Of a stretch of DNA of 32,237 nucleotides, positions 1-10,195 are shown piece by piece. Made by a program: the position numbers and the translations under genes. Below the pieces are notes generated by a model, which was given only the letters and a program-made list of their open reading frames with translations, was not told the DNA's origin and made no database searches. The DNA is from an uncultured Granulosicoccaceae bacterium (GTDB lineage: Bacteria > Pseudomonadota > Gammaproteobacteria > Granulosicoccales > Granulosicoccaceae): contig CALKXD010000262.1 of the NCBI GenBank assembly GCA_938003855.1, forward strand, positions 1 to 32,237, read 5' to 3'. Every line of letters starts with the position of its first letter. The first letter of the stretch is position 1.

Positions 1-132
1 GTTCCACACAGAGAGTGCCTTGCAGTTCAATCAGCGGATTCGGTAATCGATCTATCGCTTCAGCGGTTTGTTTTATAGAATCTTTGCCTGTACGTTTTAA
101 ATCATCATAGCAATAAAAATTCTGGATATACA

Positions 133-2418
<2,286 letters not shown>

Positions 2419-2448
2419 CTGTTCGAGAGCGATTTACGTTAATAGTAC

Positions 2449-2476
2449 TAACACCGGCATTTGGCCGGTGTTTTTG
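2449..2476 (+). terminator. Rho-independent terminator after the secreted-protein gene
   Basis: Stem ACACCGGC (2451-2458) pairs exactly with GCCGGTGT (2464-2471) around a five-base loop and runs into a T-rich tract TTTTGTTT. It lies about 30 bases past the stop codon at 2418. Confidence 0.85.
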
Positions 2477-2478
2477 TT

Positions 2479-2910
2479 TATGGGCAAGCCAACATTCCTT
2501 CTGAGAAATGCCGCAGCGATACCTGGAACGAGTTTTTCGTCACTGGATTGTAGCCGCGAACCCTGCTAGTCGTCTGAAGAACTAATAGGGACAGCCACTC
2601 TTGAAAGGGGGCGAATTGAGAAAATAACGACCAGGTGCTTTGTAAAAGCATCAGTCTGACGGTGTGATTTGTGCGAAACATGAGGAAAACAATCGAAAAC
2701 CAACGTACCGATGGGAAAGATTAGAGGTTCAGTGTTTGCGTGGCTTGTGTATAGGTACTTCCAGTAACAATGAATCCGGTGGAAGTTTGCCGTTGGGAAA
2801 AGTGTGTAAACCGGAAATTAATTGTTTATTTTTCTCATAGGGATGTGCCGATAGTGTTCGTAATACCACGATAGTGTAAGGGGAGGTAACTCAGACTAAA
2901 TTGGATAAGT
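2479..2910. other. Intergenic region, no gene recognised
   Basis: The stretch after the terminator is moderately AT-rich towards its right end (TTTATTTTTCTCATAG near 2825-2840). It holds only a 67-codon minus-strand frame (2478-2681) that resembles nothing I know. The regulator gene on the right converges on it, and I see no clear terminator for that gene. Confidence 0.5.
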
Positions 2911-3624
2911 CTACTGTGGGTATGAAATCACCGACAGATAGAGCGCCGGCAAGTCAACGAGCTGTTCTGGTCCATGCGGTGCGTCTGCATCAAAGATTAG
3001 GCTGTCACCCGATTCAAGCCGGTAAATATCGTCGCCGTGGCGGTAATCAACCACGCCTTTGATCATATAAAGAAACTCGGTTCCGTCATGCTGAAATGTC
3101 GGGAACACATCTGATTCGGCCTTTAACTCGATCAAGTACGGCTCAACCGTTACTCCGCTGGAATTATTCACAATATGACCCAGCAGGTGGTACTGATGGC
3201 CGGCGCGGGTTCCAACGCGATCTACCTCCAGGCCGTCACCAGCCTTGACGTGCATGACCCCGCGCATTTCCTCATAGCCTTTAAAAAAGGCAGTAATTGG
3301 AACGCGAAGCGCATTCGCGACCGTCTGTAATGTTGTGAGCGATGCTGACGTCGTGCCGTTTTCAAGTTTCGAAAGCATGCCTACGGAAAGGCCGGTCCGC
3401 GATGCGAGTTCGGCAATTGTGACTGATTGGCCTTTACGCAGTTGGCGCACCTCTCGCCCGATTGCCAGCTCCAGACTTTTTTCCCGTTCACGTTGATTGG
3501 CATGCGGATCCTGAGTGAGTCTGGGTCTGGGATTTGTAACCCGTTGCATTGTGATAGCCGCCACTTGGGAAAATCCAGTGTATAGGTTTTTGAGTGATTT
3601 CACTACCGGGAATATTTTATTCAC
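2911..3624 (-). CDS. XRE-family transcriptional regulator with C-terminal cupin domain
   Basis: A 237-residue DNA-binding regulator. Residues about 52-110 form a helix-turn-helix of the XRE/Cro type (IAELASRTGLSVGMLSKLENG). Residues about 165-235 form a cupin_2 sensor domain with HDGTEFLYMIKG, YRHGDDIY and DADAPHGPE, so a small ligand or metal probably controls it. It is divergent from the amidotransferase gene with 82 bases between the starts, which makes it the likely regulator of the mgs/gma genes. The start is uncertain: the frame opens at 3624, but family members as I recall them begin close to the segment DPHANQREREKSLE, so the ATG at 3549 (212 residues) is a real alternative. Neither start has a good Shine-Dalgarno site. 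Family assignment is firm; the target is inferred from position. Confidence 0.9.
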   Translation of the reverse strand: MNKIFPVVKSLKNLYTGFSQVAAITMQRVTNPRPRLTQDPHANQREREKSLELAIGREVRQLRKGQSVTIAELASRTGLSVGMLSKLENGTTSASLTTLQTVANALRVPITAFFKGYEEMRGVMHVKAGDGLEVDRVGTRAGHQYHLLGHIVNNSSGVTVEPYLIELKAESDVFPTFQHDGTEFLYMIKGVVDYRHGDDIYRLESGDSLIFDADAPHGPEQLVDLPALYLSVISYPQ

Positions 3625-3651
3625 TTAGTTGAAATGGGAAAGTTGAAGTGA
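3621..3651. promoter_or_regulatory. Candidate operator in the regulator/mgsA divergent region
   Basis: Arms TCACTT (3621-3626) and AAGTGA (3646-3651) form an inverted repeat 19 bases apart, with a direct repeat GTTGAA inside it (3628-3633 and 3642-3647). It overlaps the upstream start choice of the regulator and lies 55-85 bases before mgsA, where an autoregulatory operator would be expected. No convincing -35/-10 pair was found. Confidence 0.3.
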
Positions 3652-3706
3652 TAGCGTTGCAGGTAGGCAAATACCACCCTGACAAACCTGTACCAGAGAA
3701 ACTCGT

Positions 3707-4603
3707 ATGTGTGGAATTATCGGCTTATTCCTTAAAGATCAGTCGCTGCAACCCAGGCTTGGCAAGCTGTTAGCCGAGATGCTTGTCACCATGACCGATC
3801 GGGGCCCTGACAGCGCCGGTGTTGCGGTTTATAGCTCTGATGAAATAGATACTATCAAGGTCACTTTGCAATCATTGAATCCTGAAGCCGACTTTGCTGA
3901 GCTGCAGCAAAAGCTTGGTGCAGAAATGGGCTGCACTGTGGATGTTCAGATTGTTGATACTCACGCCATTGTTCGGCTTCCCGGCTCCCGCGCTGGTGAT
4001 ATAACCGACGCATTGGCGCAGGTATGCCCGTCTCTTCGTGTAATGAGTACCGGCAAATCGGTCGAGATTTTTAAAGAAGTAGGATTACCCGCAGAGGTGA
4101 TTGAGCGGTTTTCAATTGATAAGCTCAGTGGAAGCCACGGTATCGGACACACCCGTATGGCGACAGAATCTGCAGTAACTACTCTGGGCGCGCACCCTTT
4201 CTCAACGGGTTATGATCAGTGCCTTGTGCACAATGGATCACTATCTAATCACAACCTTAAACGCCGTGAGCTTATTCGTGAAGGCCTCACGTTTGAAACT
4301 GACAATGATACAGAGGTGGCTGCGGCTTACCTGACCCACAAGCTCAATCAAGGTAACTCTCTGGGTGAAGCATTGGAAGCAAGTATCGATGACCTGGACG
4401 GCTTTTATACCTTTTTGGTTGGTACTCAAAATGGTTTTGGTGTGCTTCGCGATCCTATAGCCTGCAAGCCTGCAGTGCTTGCAGAAACAGATCAATACGT
4501 TGCTTTTGGCAGCGAGTACAGAGCATTGGTCAACCTGCCGGACATCCAGTCAGCTAAAGTCTGGGAACCTGAACCTGCCACTGTTTACTTTTGGGAGCAT
4601 TAG
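3707..4603 (+). CDS. mgsA: Class II glutamine amidotransferase, N-methylglutamate synthase subunit A-like
   Basis: A 298-residue Ntn-type glutamine amidotransferase. It begins MCGIIGLF, so Cys2 becomes the N-terminal nucleophile that frees ammonia from glutamine. Other family motifs are MTDRGPDSAG (29-38), GHTRMATES (about 146), VHNGSLSNH (oxyanion-hole region) and ETDNDTEVAA. It matches the glutaminase domain of glutamate synthase as a free subunit, followed by the GXGXG and FMN-binding domains as separate genes. That split GOGAT arrangement is the one described for N-methylglutamate synthase MgsABC, which makes N-methylglutamate from methylamine and glutamate. The closely related GlxB set of rhizobia has no settled role, so the substrate is inferred. 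First gene of a four-gene plus-strand operon. About 80 residues between the two halves of the domain look like an insertion. Confidence 0.85.
   Translation: MCGIIGLFLKDQSLQPRLGKLLAEMLVTMTDRGPDSAGVAVYSSDEIDTIKVTLQSLNPEADFAELQQKLGAEMGCTVDVQIVDTHAIVRLPGSRAGDITDALAQVCPSLRVMSTGKSVEIFKEVGLPAEVIERFSIDKLSGSHGIGHTRMATESAVTTLGAHPFSTGYDQCLVHNGSLSNHNLKRRELIREGLTFETDNDTEVAAAYLTHKLNQGNSLGEALEASIDDLDGFYTFLVGTQNGFGVLRDPIACKPAVLAETDQYVAFGSEYRALVNLPDIQSAKVWEPEPATVYFWEH
4593..4597 (+). promoter_or_regulatory. Shine-Dalgarno GGGAG that selects a TTG start
   Basis: GGGAG lies inside the last codons of mgsA, eight bases before TTG at 4606. An in-frame TTG at 4591 is upstream of this site and cannot use it. Confidence 0.7.
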
Positions 4604-4605
4604 TT

Positions 4606-5283
4606 TTGGAATACGATATCACCGCTACCGGCATTCGCGGTCTAAACGAAAAGCTACATGCTGAACCTGCAGACTCAAGCCAGAACTGGAATGTTGTGAA
4701 CCCCAACGGCGCACATGCAATTGCCGTGGGCTTAAACGCTCCACTGAATGTATCTATCAATGGATCGACCGGTTACTACTGTGCGGGTATGAACAAACTT
4801 GCCAGCGTTAAGGTGCACGGGTCCGTCGGACCCGGCGCTGCAGAAAACATGATGTCAGGCAGCCTTACTGTCGACGGCGACGCCAGTCAGTACGCCGGTG
4901 CCAGCGGACATGGCGGTTTACTGAACATCAAGGGCAACGCATCTTCCCGATGCGGTATTTCAATGAAAGGCATTAATATCGTTGTACATGGCAACATCGG
5001 TCATATGTCAGCGTTTATGGCTCAGTCCGGCAATCTGGTGGTACTTGGAGATGCCGGAGATGCGTTGGGAGACTCTCTGTACGAAGCGCGTCTGTTTGTA
5101 CGTGGCGAAGTAAAAAGTCTCGGTGCTGACTGCATAGAAAAGCCGATGCGCGAAGAGCACATCGCTTTCCTTGCCGAGCTGCTTAATGAAGCGGGGGCCG
5201 ACGCCACTCCCGATCAGTTCAAGCGCTATGGGTCTGCGCGCGAGTTGTATCACTTTAATATAGACAACGCATCAGCTTACTAA
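4606..5283 (+). CDS. mgsB: GXGXG-motif protein, N-methylglutamate synthase subunit B-like
   Basis: A 225-residue protein equivalent to the C-terminal right-handed beta-helix (GXGXG) domain of glutamate synthase, here a separate subunit. Repeating turns are visible: KVHGSVGPG, TVDGDASQYAG, NIKGNASSRCG, VVHGNIGHMS and VVLGDAGDALGDS. In GOGAT this domain is structural and helps shape the ammonia tunnel between glutaminase and FMN sites; the same role is likely here. I start it at the TTG at 4606, which gives MEYDITATGIRGLN, like the usual N-terminus of this family, and fits the GGGAG site. The frame also opens 15 bases earlier at 4591. The start is two bases past the mgsA stop, so translation is probably coupled. 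Confidence 0.88.
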   Translation: MEYDITATGIRGLNEKLHAEPADSSQNWNVVNPNGAHAIAVGLNAPLNVSINGSTGYYCAGMNKLASVKVHGSVGPGAAENMMSGSLTVDGDASQYAGASGHGGLLNIKGNASSRCGISMKGINIVVHGNIGHMSAFMAQSGNLVVLGDAGDALGDSLYEARLFVRGEVKSLGADCIEKPMREEHIAFLAELLNEAGADATPDQFKRYGSARELYHFNIDNASAY

Positions 5284-5337
5284 CATTAACGCGTCATTCG
5301 CAGCTGACGCAAAATTAAATTGATAAAGTAGCAGCCA

Positions 5338-6663
5338 ATGGATAAAACACCGAATACAACGCCAAGACAATCATCTACCTTCGATGACTACACGTTGTCT
5401 GAGATCAGGCGTGCCGCAGCCACTGGAATTTACGATATACGCGGCGGCGGTGCAAAAAGAAGCCTGCCGCACTTTGATGACTTGTTGTTTCTCGGGGCAT
5501 CAATGTCGCGCTACCCGCTGGAAGGTTACAGGGAGAAATGCACTACCAATGTGGTGTTGGGTACTCGTCATGCTAAAAAGCCAATTGAACTGGACATACC
5601 CATTACCATCGCCGGAATGAGTTTCGGTTCACTGTCGGGCCCTGCCAAAGAATCTCTCGGTCGCGGTGCCACTATGGCTGGCACCAGCACGACGACAGGT
5701 GACGGGGGTATGACAGAAGAAGAACGCGGTCACTCGAAAACACTAGTCTATCAATACCTGCCTTCCCGGTACGGTATGAACCCGGACGACTTGAGACGCG
5801 CCGATGCGGTAGAAATGGTGGTTGGTCAGGGAGCCAAACCAGGGGGTGGTGGCATGCTGCTGGGGCAGAAGATTTCTGATCGGGTCGCATCTATGCGCAA
5901 TCTGCCAGCCGGTATCGACCAGCGCTCTGCATGTCGGCATCCGGACTGGACCGGCCCTGATGATCTGGAAATAAAAATACTTGAGCTTCGCGAAATCACA
6001 GATTGGCAAATACCTGTGTTTGTAAAAGTTGGAGGCGCCAGGCCCTACTATGATGTTGCACTTGCGGTAAAAGCCGGTGCGGATGTGATTGTTTTGGACG
6101 GAATGCAAGGGGGGACCGCCGCCACACAGGAAGTTTTTATTGAGCACGTTGGTCAGCCAACGCTTGCCTGTATACGCCCTGCAGTTCAGGCGTTACAGGA
6201 TCTGGGTATGCATCGTAAGGTGCAATTGATAATTTCCGGCGGTATACGCAATGGCGCTGATGTAGCAAAGGCGCTGGCACTGGGTGCAGATGCAGTGTCT
6301 ATCGGTACTGCTGCCCTGGTGGCGATTGGCGATAACGATCCACGCTGGGCGAAAGAATACGAGGCACTTGGTAGTGCAGCCGGTTGTTACGATGACTGGC
6401 ATGAAGGTCAGGACCCTGCTGGCATAACCACACAGGACCCTGAACTCATGAAAAGACTGGATCCCGAAATTGCCGGTAGAAGATTGGCTAACTATCTCAA
6501 TGTATTAACACTGGAAGCCCAGACAATTGCGCGCGCCTGCGGTAAAAATAATATTCATAACCTGGAACCTGAAGACCTGTGCGCTCTAACCGTGGAAGCA
6601 GCCGCTATGGCAGGTGTGCCATTGGCAGGCACGCAATGGATACCCGGGCAGCAAAGCTACTAA
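5338..6663 (+). CDS. mgsC: FMN-binding glutamate synthase domain protein, N-methylglutamate synthase subunit C-like
   Basis: A 441-residue protein matching the FMN-binding synthase domain of glutamate synthase. Visible features are the TIM-barrel entry PITIAGMSFGSLSG, the glycine-rich GQGAKPGGGGMLLG, the VFVKVGGARPYYDVA strand, DGMQGGTAATQE and the phosphate-binding end SGGIRNGADVAKALALGADA. In GOGAT a 3Fe-4S cluster is held by Cys-x5-Cys-x4-Cys before PxGxATQ. Here the aligned stretch is GCYDDWHEGQDPAGITTQ, with no such cysteine set, so the cluster is probably absent. In MgsABC this subunit joins the amine to the 2-oxoglutarate-derived product or exchanges it on glutamate. It follows mgsB by 54 bases. 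The exact substrate is inferred from the gene set. Confidence 0.87.
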   Translation: MDKTPNTTPRQSSTFDDYTLSEIRRAAATGIYDIRGGGAKRSLPHFDDLLFLGASMSRYPLEGYREKCTTNVVLGTRHAKKPIELDIPITIAGMSFGSLSGPAKESLGRGATMAGTSTTTGDGGMTEEERGHSKTLVYQYLPSRYGMNPDDLRRADAVEMVVGQGAKPGGGGMLLGQKISDRVASMRNLPAGIDQRSACRHPDWTGPDDLEIKILELREITDWQIPVFVKVGGARPYYDVALAVKAGADVIVLDGMQGGTAATQEVFIEHVGQPTLACIRPAVQALQDLGMHRKVQLIISGGIRNGADVAKALALGADAVSIGTAALVAIGDNDPRWAKEYEALGSAAGCYDDWHEGQDPAGITTQDPELMKRLDPEIAGRRLANYLNVLTLEAQTIARACGKNNIHNLEPEDLCALTVEAAAMAGVPLAGTQWIPGQQSY

Positions 6664-6700
6664 ACAACCTATAGACAAAATCTAAAGCGAGCAAAAAACA

Positions 6701-8008
6701 ATGACTGAAGATCTGGCAAAATTTGCAAAAGAAAATAACATTAAGTACTTCATGGTGTCGTACACGGATCTTTTTGGTGGTCAGAGAGCAAAGCTGGTTC
6801 CGGCACAAGCCATTGCAGGCATGCAGGCGGACGGTGCCGGCTTTGCGGGCTTTGCGACCTATCTGGATATGACACCTGCACATCCGGACATGCTGGCCGT
6901 TCCTGATCCGTCGTCTGTTATACAGCTTCCCTGGAAACCCCAGGTCGCCTGGGTGGCTGCCAATTGCGTGATGAATGATCAAAAGGTAGATCAGGCACCG
7001 CGAAACGTGCTTAACCGGTTACTTGCACAGGCTAGCGACATGGGGCTGCGGGTTAAAACCGGAATCGAGGCAGAGTTCTTTCTGCTCAGTCGTGATGGTA
7101 GTGTTCTCTCGGACGAATACGACAACGCAGCAAAACCCTGTTACGACCAACAGGCAGTCATGCGTCGCTACGATGTGATCGAGGAGATCTGCGACTATAT
7201 GCTGGAGCTTGGCTGGGGCCCGTATCAGAATGATCATGAAGATGCCAACGGCCAGTTTGAAATGAACTGGGAGTTTGATGACGCTTTAAGAACGGCCGAC
7301 AAACATTCGTTTTTTAAATTTATGGTGAAGTCCGTTGCTGAAAAGCACGGCATACGCGCCACGTTTATGCCCAAACCGGTCGAAGGCTTAACCGGAAACG
7401 GTTGCCATGCACATATTTCCGTGTGGGACACCGCCGGAAAAAACAATGCGTTCACCGACGACAGCAATGAACTGGGGCTTTCAGAGCAAGGCCATCATTT
7501 CCTCGGCGGCATCATGCGTCACGCCAGTGCGATGGCGGCAATTACTAATCCCACCGTTAACTCGTATAAAAGAATCAACGCACCGCGCACAGTATCCGGT
7601 GCTACCTGGGCGCCTAATACCGTTACCTGGTCCGGCAACAACAGAACGCATATGGTGCGAGTACCCGGGCCCGGGCGCTTCGAACTACGCCTGCCCGATG
7701 GTGCCGTCAACCCGTACTTGTTGCAGGCGGTGATTGTGGCCGCCGGTATCAGTGGATTGAACAAAAAGGCAGACCCCGGCAAACGACACGACATTGATAT
7801 GTATGCCGAGGGACATACCGTAAAGGATGCCCCGCAACTGCCTTTGAATCTACTGGATGCGATTAGAACCTATAAGCAGGACACTGAATTGTGCGAAGCA
7901 ATGGGAGAGGAGTTTTCCAACGCCTATTTCAAGCTGAAAATGCAGGAATGGAATTCATTCTGTTCACATTTTTCAGATTGGGAGAAAACCAACACGTTAG
8001 ATGTTTAG
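6701..8008 (+). CDS. gmaS: Type III glutamine synthetase family, gamma-glutamylmethylamide synthetase-like
   Basis: A 435-residue enzyme of the GlnT/GmaS branch of glutamine synthetases, which couple ATP hydrolysis to amide formation between glutamate and ammonia or an amine. Metal- and substrate-site motifs are in order: GIEAEFFLL (121-129), NDHEDANGQFEMNW (177-190), GNGCHAHISVW (232-242), NAPRTVSGATWAPN (293-306), NRTHMVRVPGPGRFELRLPDG (about 314-334). The N-terminal SYTDLFGGQRAKLVP is also typical of this branch. Next to mgsABC, methylamine ligation to gamma-glutamylmethylamide is the most likely reaction, but GlnT-type ammonia ligases are very similar and the two cannot be separated by eye. 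Last gene of the operon, 37 bases after mgsC. Its stop codon at 8006-8008 is followed after nine bases by the fold-back repeat. Confidence 0.85.
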   Translation: MTEDLAKFAKENNIKYFMVSYTDLFGGQRAKLVPAQAIAGMQADGAGFAGFATYLDMTPAHPDMLAVPDPSSVIQLPWKPQVAWVAANCVMNDQKVDQAPRNVLNRLLAQASDMGLRVKTGIEAEFFLLSRDGSVLSDEYDNAAKPCYDQQAVMRRYDVIEEICDYMLELGWGPYQNDHEDANGQFEMNWEFDDALRTADKHSFFKFMVKSVAEKHGIRATFMPKPVEGLTGNGCHAHISVWDTAGKNNAFTDDSNELGLSEQGHHFLGGIMRHASAMAAITNPTVNSYKRINAPRTVSGATWAPNTVTWSGNNRTHMVRVPGPGRFELRLPDGAVNPYLLQAVIVAAGISGLNKKADPGKRHDIDMYAEGHTVKDAPQLPLNLLDAIRTYKQDTELCEAMGEEFSNAYFKLKMQEWNSFCSHFSDWEKTNTLDV

Positions 8009-8017
8009 TGCTAATTG

Positions 8018-8175
8018 GTGCCCATCCGGAAACAAGCGCTACTGCGTACCACTCAGACACGCGATCTTTTGCCGACCACATGTAGTTACTTAAGAGCAAC
8101 TAAGCGCCTACATGTGGTAGGCAAAATCTCACGCACCTGAATGATCCTCGCGACACCCTGTTTCTGGATAGGCAC
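8018..8175. mobile_element. 158-bp fold-back MITE-like element, copy 1
   Basis: Terminal inverted repeats GTGCCCATCCGGAAACA (8018-8034) and TGTTTCTGGATAGGCAC (8159-8175) match at 15 of 17 positions. An inner 19-base inverted repeat (8067-8085 with 8108-8126, one mismatch) encloses a 22-base loop, so nearly the whole unit can fold into one long hairpin. A second copy at 19411-19568 has the same length and differs at only 8 positions by my count. No coding capacity. GCTAAT at 8010-8015 and 8178-8183 could be a target duplication if the element is counted as 8016-8177. It sits directly behind gmaS and may also end its transcript. Confidence 0.85.
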
Positions 8176-8411
8176 TAGCTAATGATATGAAAATCATCAG
8201 ACCTGATGCTGTCCAGAGGCTTTAAATAGGCAATTGCCGCGATGCCGTCGGCGGTCTGGCCGTCGAAGGTGGTCTTTGCGAAATTGAGATCGGCGGTGCT
8301 CTCGCCGGAGCCGCGAAAGTCGATTCGCAAGCTGGCCGGTCCAGCGTCAGCCAGACTGCTAGTTTCAACATGCTCTCCTCCAAGGGTATGTTCAGGCACA
8401 GTGTAATGCAA
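8175..8411 (-). pseudogene. Alpha/beta-hydrolase gene remnant
   Basis: A 78-codon frame whose middle reads ASLRIDFRGSGES, then TTFDGQTADGIAAIAYL and SDDFHIIS. This is the segment that in serine-hydrolase (dienelactone hydrolase/aminopeptidase-like) proteins lies just before the nucleophile elbow GxSxGG. The stop codon falls at the edge of the 158-bp element, precisely where the elbow should begin, and the usual N-terminal HG oxyanion region is also missing. There is no ATG; the first start-like codon is TTG at 8411. It is therefore a fragment broken at both ends. What lies on the other side of the element is gmaS, so the missing C-terminal half is not simply displaced. Confidence 0.55.
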
Positions 8412-9088
8412 TGTGGTGTTTGGTATAGACCGGGTTTAATACAGTGCTGCCCGCGGCTAACTACGGGCTGAGCATGGCGGGCTAATTACAAGCGTCAGGG
8501 AAAAGAAACCTAAGCCAAAACCAGGGTGTATTATTTGCAGCCTATAACAAGCTATCGCTGTTTCTTTGTGACTTCTATTAAGCTGTAGAGTTGCGATTAT
8601 CTGGATTACTCTGTCGAGCCTGTGAATGTTTTGCGGTCTTCAAACCAGAGCGCCTGACTGTCCCGCGTAGTGATCTGTAAAAGACCGTGGTGGCTGTGTG
8701 TTCGGGACGGTTGAAGTAGCAGCGACTTTGTGATGTATCGTGGAGCCTCGCTCACGCGTCGGGTTACCCGGTTGCTGTCGCAATCGTGGCGACTCGTGCG
8801 GCATGCACCCGCGAGCGAAGGGGCTGTTTAGTCGGGTTCGATAACTCCCTCGACTGGCATGTGGCGGCCGGGTGTAGCCAACAGTAAGGTCCCCGCAAAC
8901 TATAGTTACGAGCCTTAATCTGCGAAATAACACCCGGTGTGTCGTGGTGATCTCATCGCTCTATAGACGGGCTGGTGAAACGCGTGCCGGATTTTCTGCG
9001 TGAATGCTGTAGATAATCGAGTCAACACCCGGGCTGGCTCTGTTGCCAACAGTTGTTTACGCTGCACATTCAACCGTGTCTTGCGCTG
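8412..9088. other. Gene-poor region
   Basis: About 0.68 kb with no recognisable gene on either strand. A 97-codon minus-strand frame at 8640-8933 is arginine- and proline-rich and looks non-coding. A small inverted repeat GCCCG/CGGGC lies near 8449-8467. The region holds one motif, 8745-8775, that recurs in the terminal tandem repeat. Together with the adjacent remnant and repeat, it looks like decayed accessory DNA. Confidence 0.5.
8745..8775 (-). repeat. Motif reading GNPTRERG, related to the terminal repeat
   Basis: On the minus strand this 31-base stretch translates as GNPTRERG. It matches 24 of 31 positions of 31991-32021 in the terminal tandem repeat, where the same reading frame gives GNPQRQQG. 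The match extends little on either side. The NPTRERG string is familiar to me from spurious translations of dispersed bacterial repeats. Confidence 0.35.
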
Positions 9089-10153
9089 TTAAGCGCCATT
9101 ATCCCTGCTAACCACCCACGGAATAAGCAACGTCAGAATAAACAATCGCGTCACGTGACAGGCGGCGACAAACCCCGGGTTGGCACCCATCACTGCGCCT
9201 ATGGCTATCATGGTTTCCAGCCCGCCGGGTGCAAACGCAATGATTACGTGTGCCACTGGCATGTCCAGTATCACGGCTATCGGTAATGCGGCCAGGCACG
9301 CAACGATAACCGTGAGTGTTGTTGTCAGGGAGCCGGCAAGCAGACTGTCTTTTAACTGCCGGGGTGTGATTGCGGAAAATCGTGTGCCGATCAACGTCCC
9401 CACGACAATAAAACACGGCAGCGCTATAACCTGCGTGAGTGAGCCGGGTGTCAGTCCGCTTAGCTGGGTTATGGCCGATAGCAGCATGGCCGCGATCAGA
9501 TAGGGAGCGGGGACAGAAACTCGTGCCAGCAACAGCCCTAGTGCGGCCGAGGCTGCGACCAACGGTACCAGATGCGTTGCCTGCATGGTCTGCTCTGCGA
9601 CTGGCATCGATGTACTGACGTCAATGCCAAACATAATTGCGACAAACGGTACGCAGAGCGTCAGCGCCAGCAACCTGATCGCCTGGACTACGGATATTCT
9701 GGCCAGATCCACGTGCAGTGTTGACCCCAGGCTCAGTACAAACCCCAGATGGCCGGGGGCTGCGGCCAGGGTGGCGCTACGACGATCAAAGCCGAAGTAT
9801 CTGCCGAGCAGATAGCGGCACAGCAGCAGTATCACCACCAACATGATCGCCAACGCCACGAATGCTATCGGCCAGCTTAAGATCGCAGCGGCGGCTTCGT
9901 CATTGACACCGGCACCGATGCTGATGCCGATGAACAGCAATGCTGTGTCTCTTACGGGTACCGCGACATCACACTTGATGCCGGCCAGACCTACGGCGCT
10001 GACCAGTATTGCCGGACCAAGCAACGGGTAGACAGGAAATGACAGCAGGTACGCCAGCCCAGCGCCGGCCAGACCAATGGCAAGTGTGTACAAGGTGATG
10101 ACTGCAATGGAGCGCATGGTCTGGGTCCAGAGGATCAACCGGGTCTGGTGCAC
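9089..10153 (-). CDS. AbrB-family (PF05145-type) integral membrane protein
   Basis: A 354-residue, highly hydrophobic protein with about ten predicted membrane segments arranged as two similar halves: ATLAAAPGHLGFVLSLG in the first and FAPGGLETMIAIGAVMGANP in the second. The paired APGG/APGH turns are the mark of the family often labelled AbrB or ammonia monooxygenase regulator. Those names are historical, and members are membrane proteins of uncertain transport function. The frame opens at GTG 10153; an ATG at 10117 (MRSIAVITLYTLAIG) places the first helix directly at the start and may be the true one. Neither has a strong Shine-Dalgarno site. It lies 42 bases downstream of the GlcG-like gene and is probably cotranscribed with it. 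Confidence 0.82.
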   Translation of the reverse strand: MHQTRLILWTQTMRSIAVITLYTLAIGLAGAGLAYLLSFPVYPLLGPAILVSAVGLAGIKCDVAVPVRDTALLFIGISIGAGVNDEAAAAILSWPIAFVALAIMLVVILLLCRYLLGRYFGFDRRSATLAAAPGHLGFVLSLGSTLHVDLARISVVQAIRLLALTLCVPFVAIMFGIDVSTSMPVAEQTMQATHLVPLVAASAALGLLLARVSVPAPYLIAAMLLSAITQLSGLTPGSLTQVIALPCFIVVGTLIGTRFSAITPRQLKDSLLAGSLTTTLTVIVACLAALPIAVILDMPVAHVIIAFAPGGLETMIAIGAVMGANPGFVAACHVTRLFILTLLIPWVVSRDNGA

Positions 10154-10195
10154 GTAAAGTGAGTTAAGGGGCGGGTGTGATCGGTCGGGTTGTGG

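Noticed and set aside
2478-2681. 67-codon minus-strand frame between the terminator and the regulator
   Set aside because: No ribosome site, no family resemblance and no context support; the composition fits non-coding DNA.
8820-8870. GGGTTCGATAAC, resembling a tRNA T-loop
   Set aside because: No matching acceptor, D or anticodon arms around it.
8640-8933. 97-codon minus-strand frame rich in Arg and Pro
   Set aside because: Resembles spurious translation of repeat-like DNA (NPTRERG motif), with no ribosome site and no recognisable domain.
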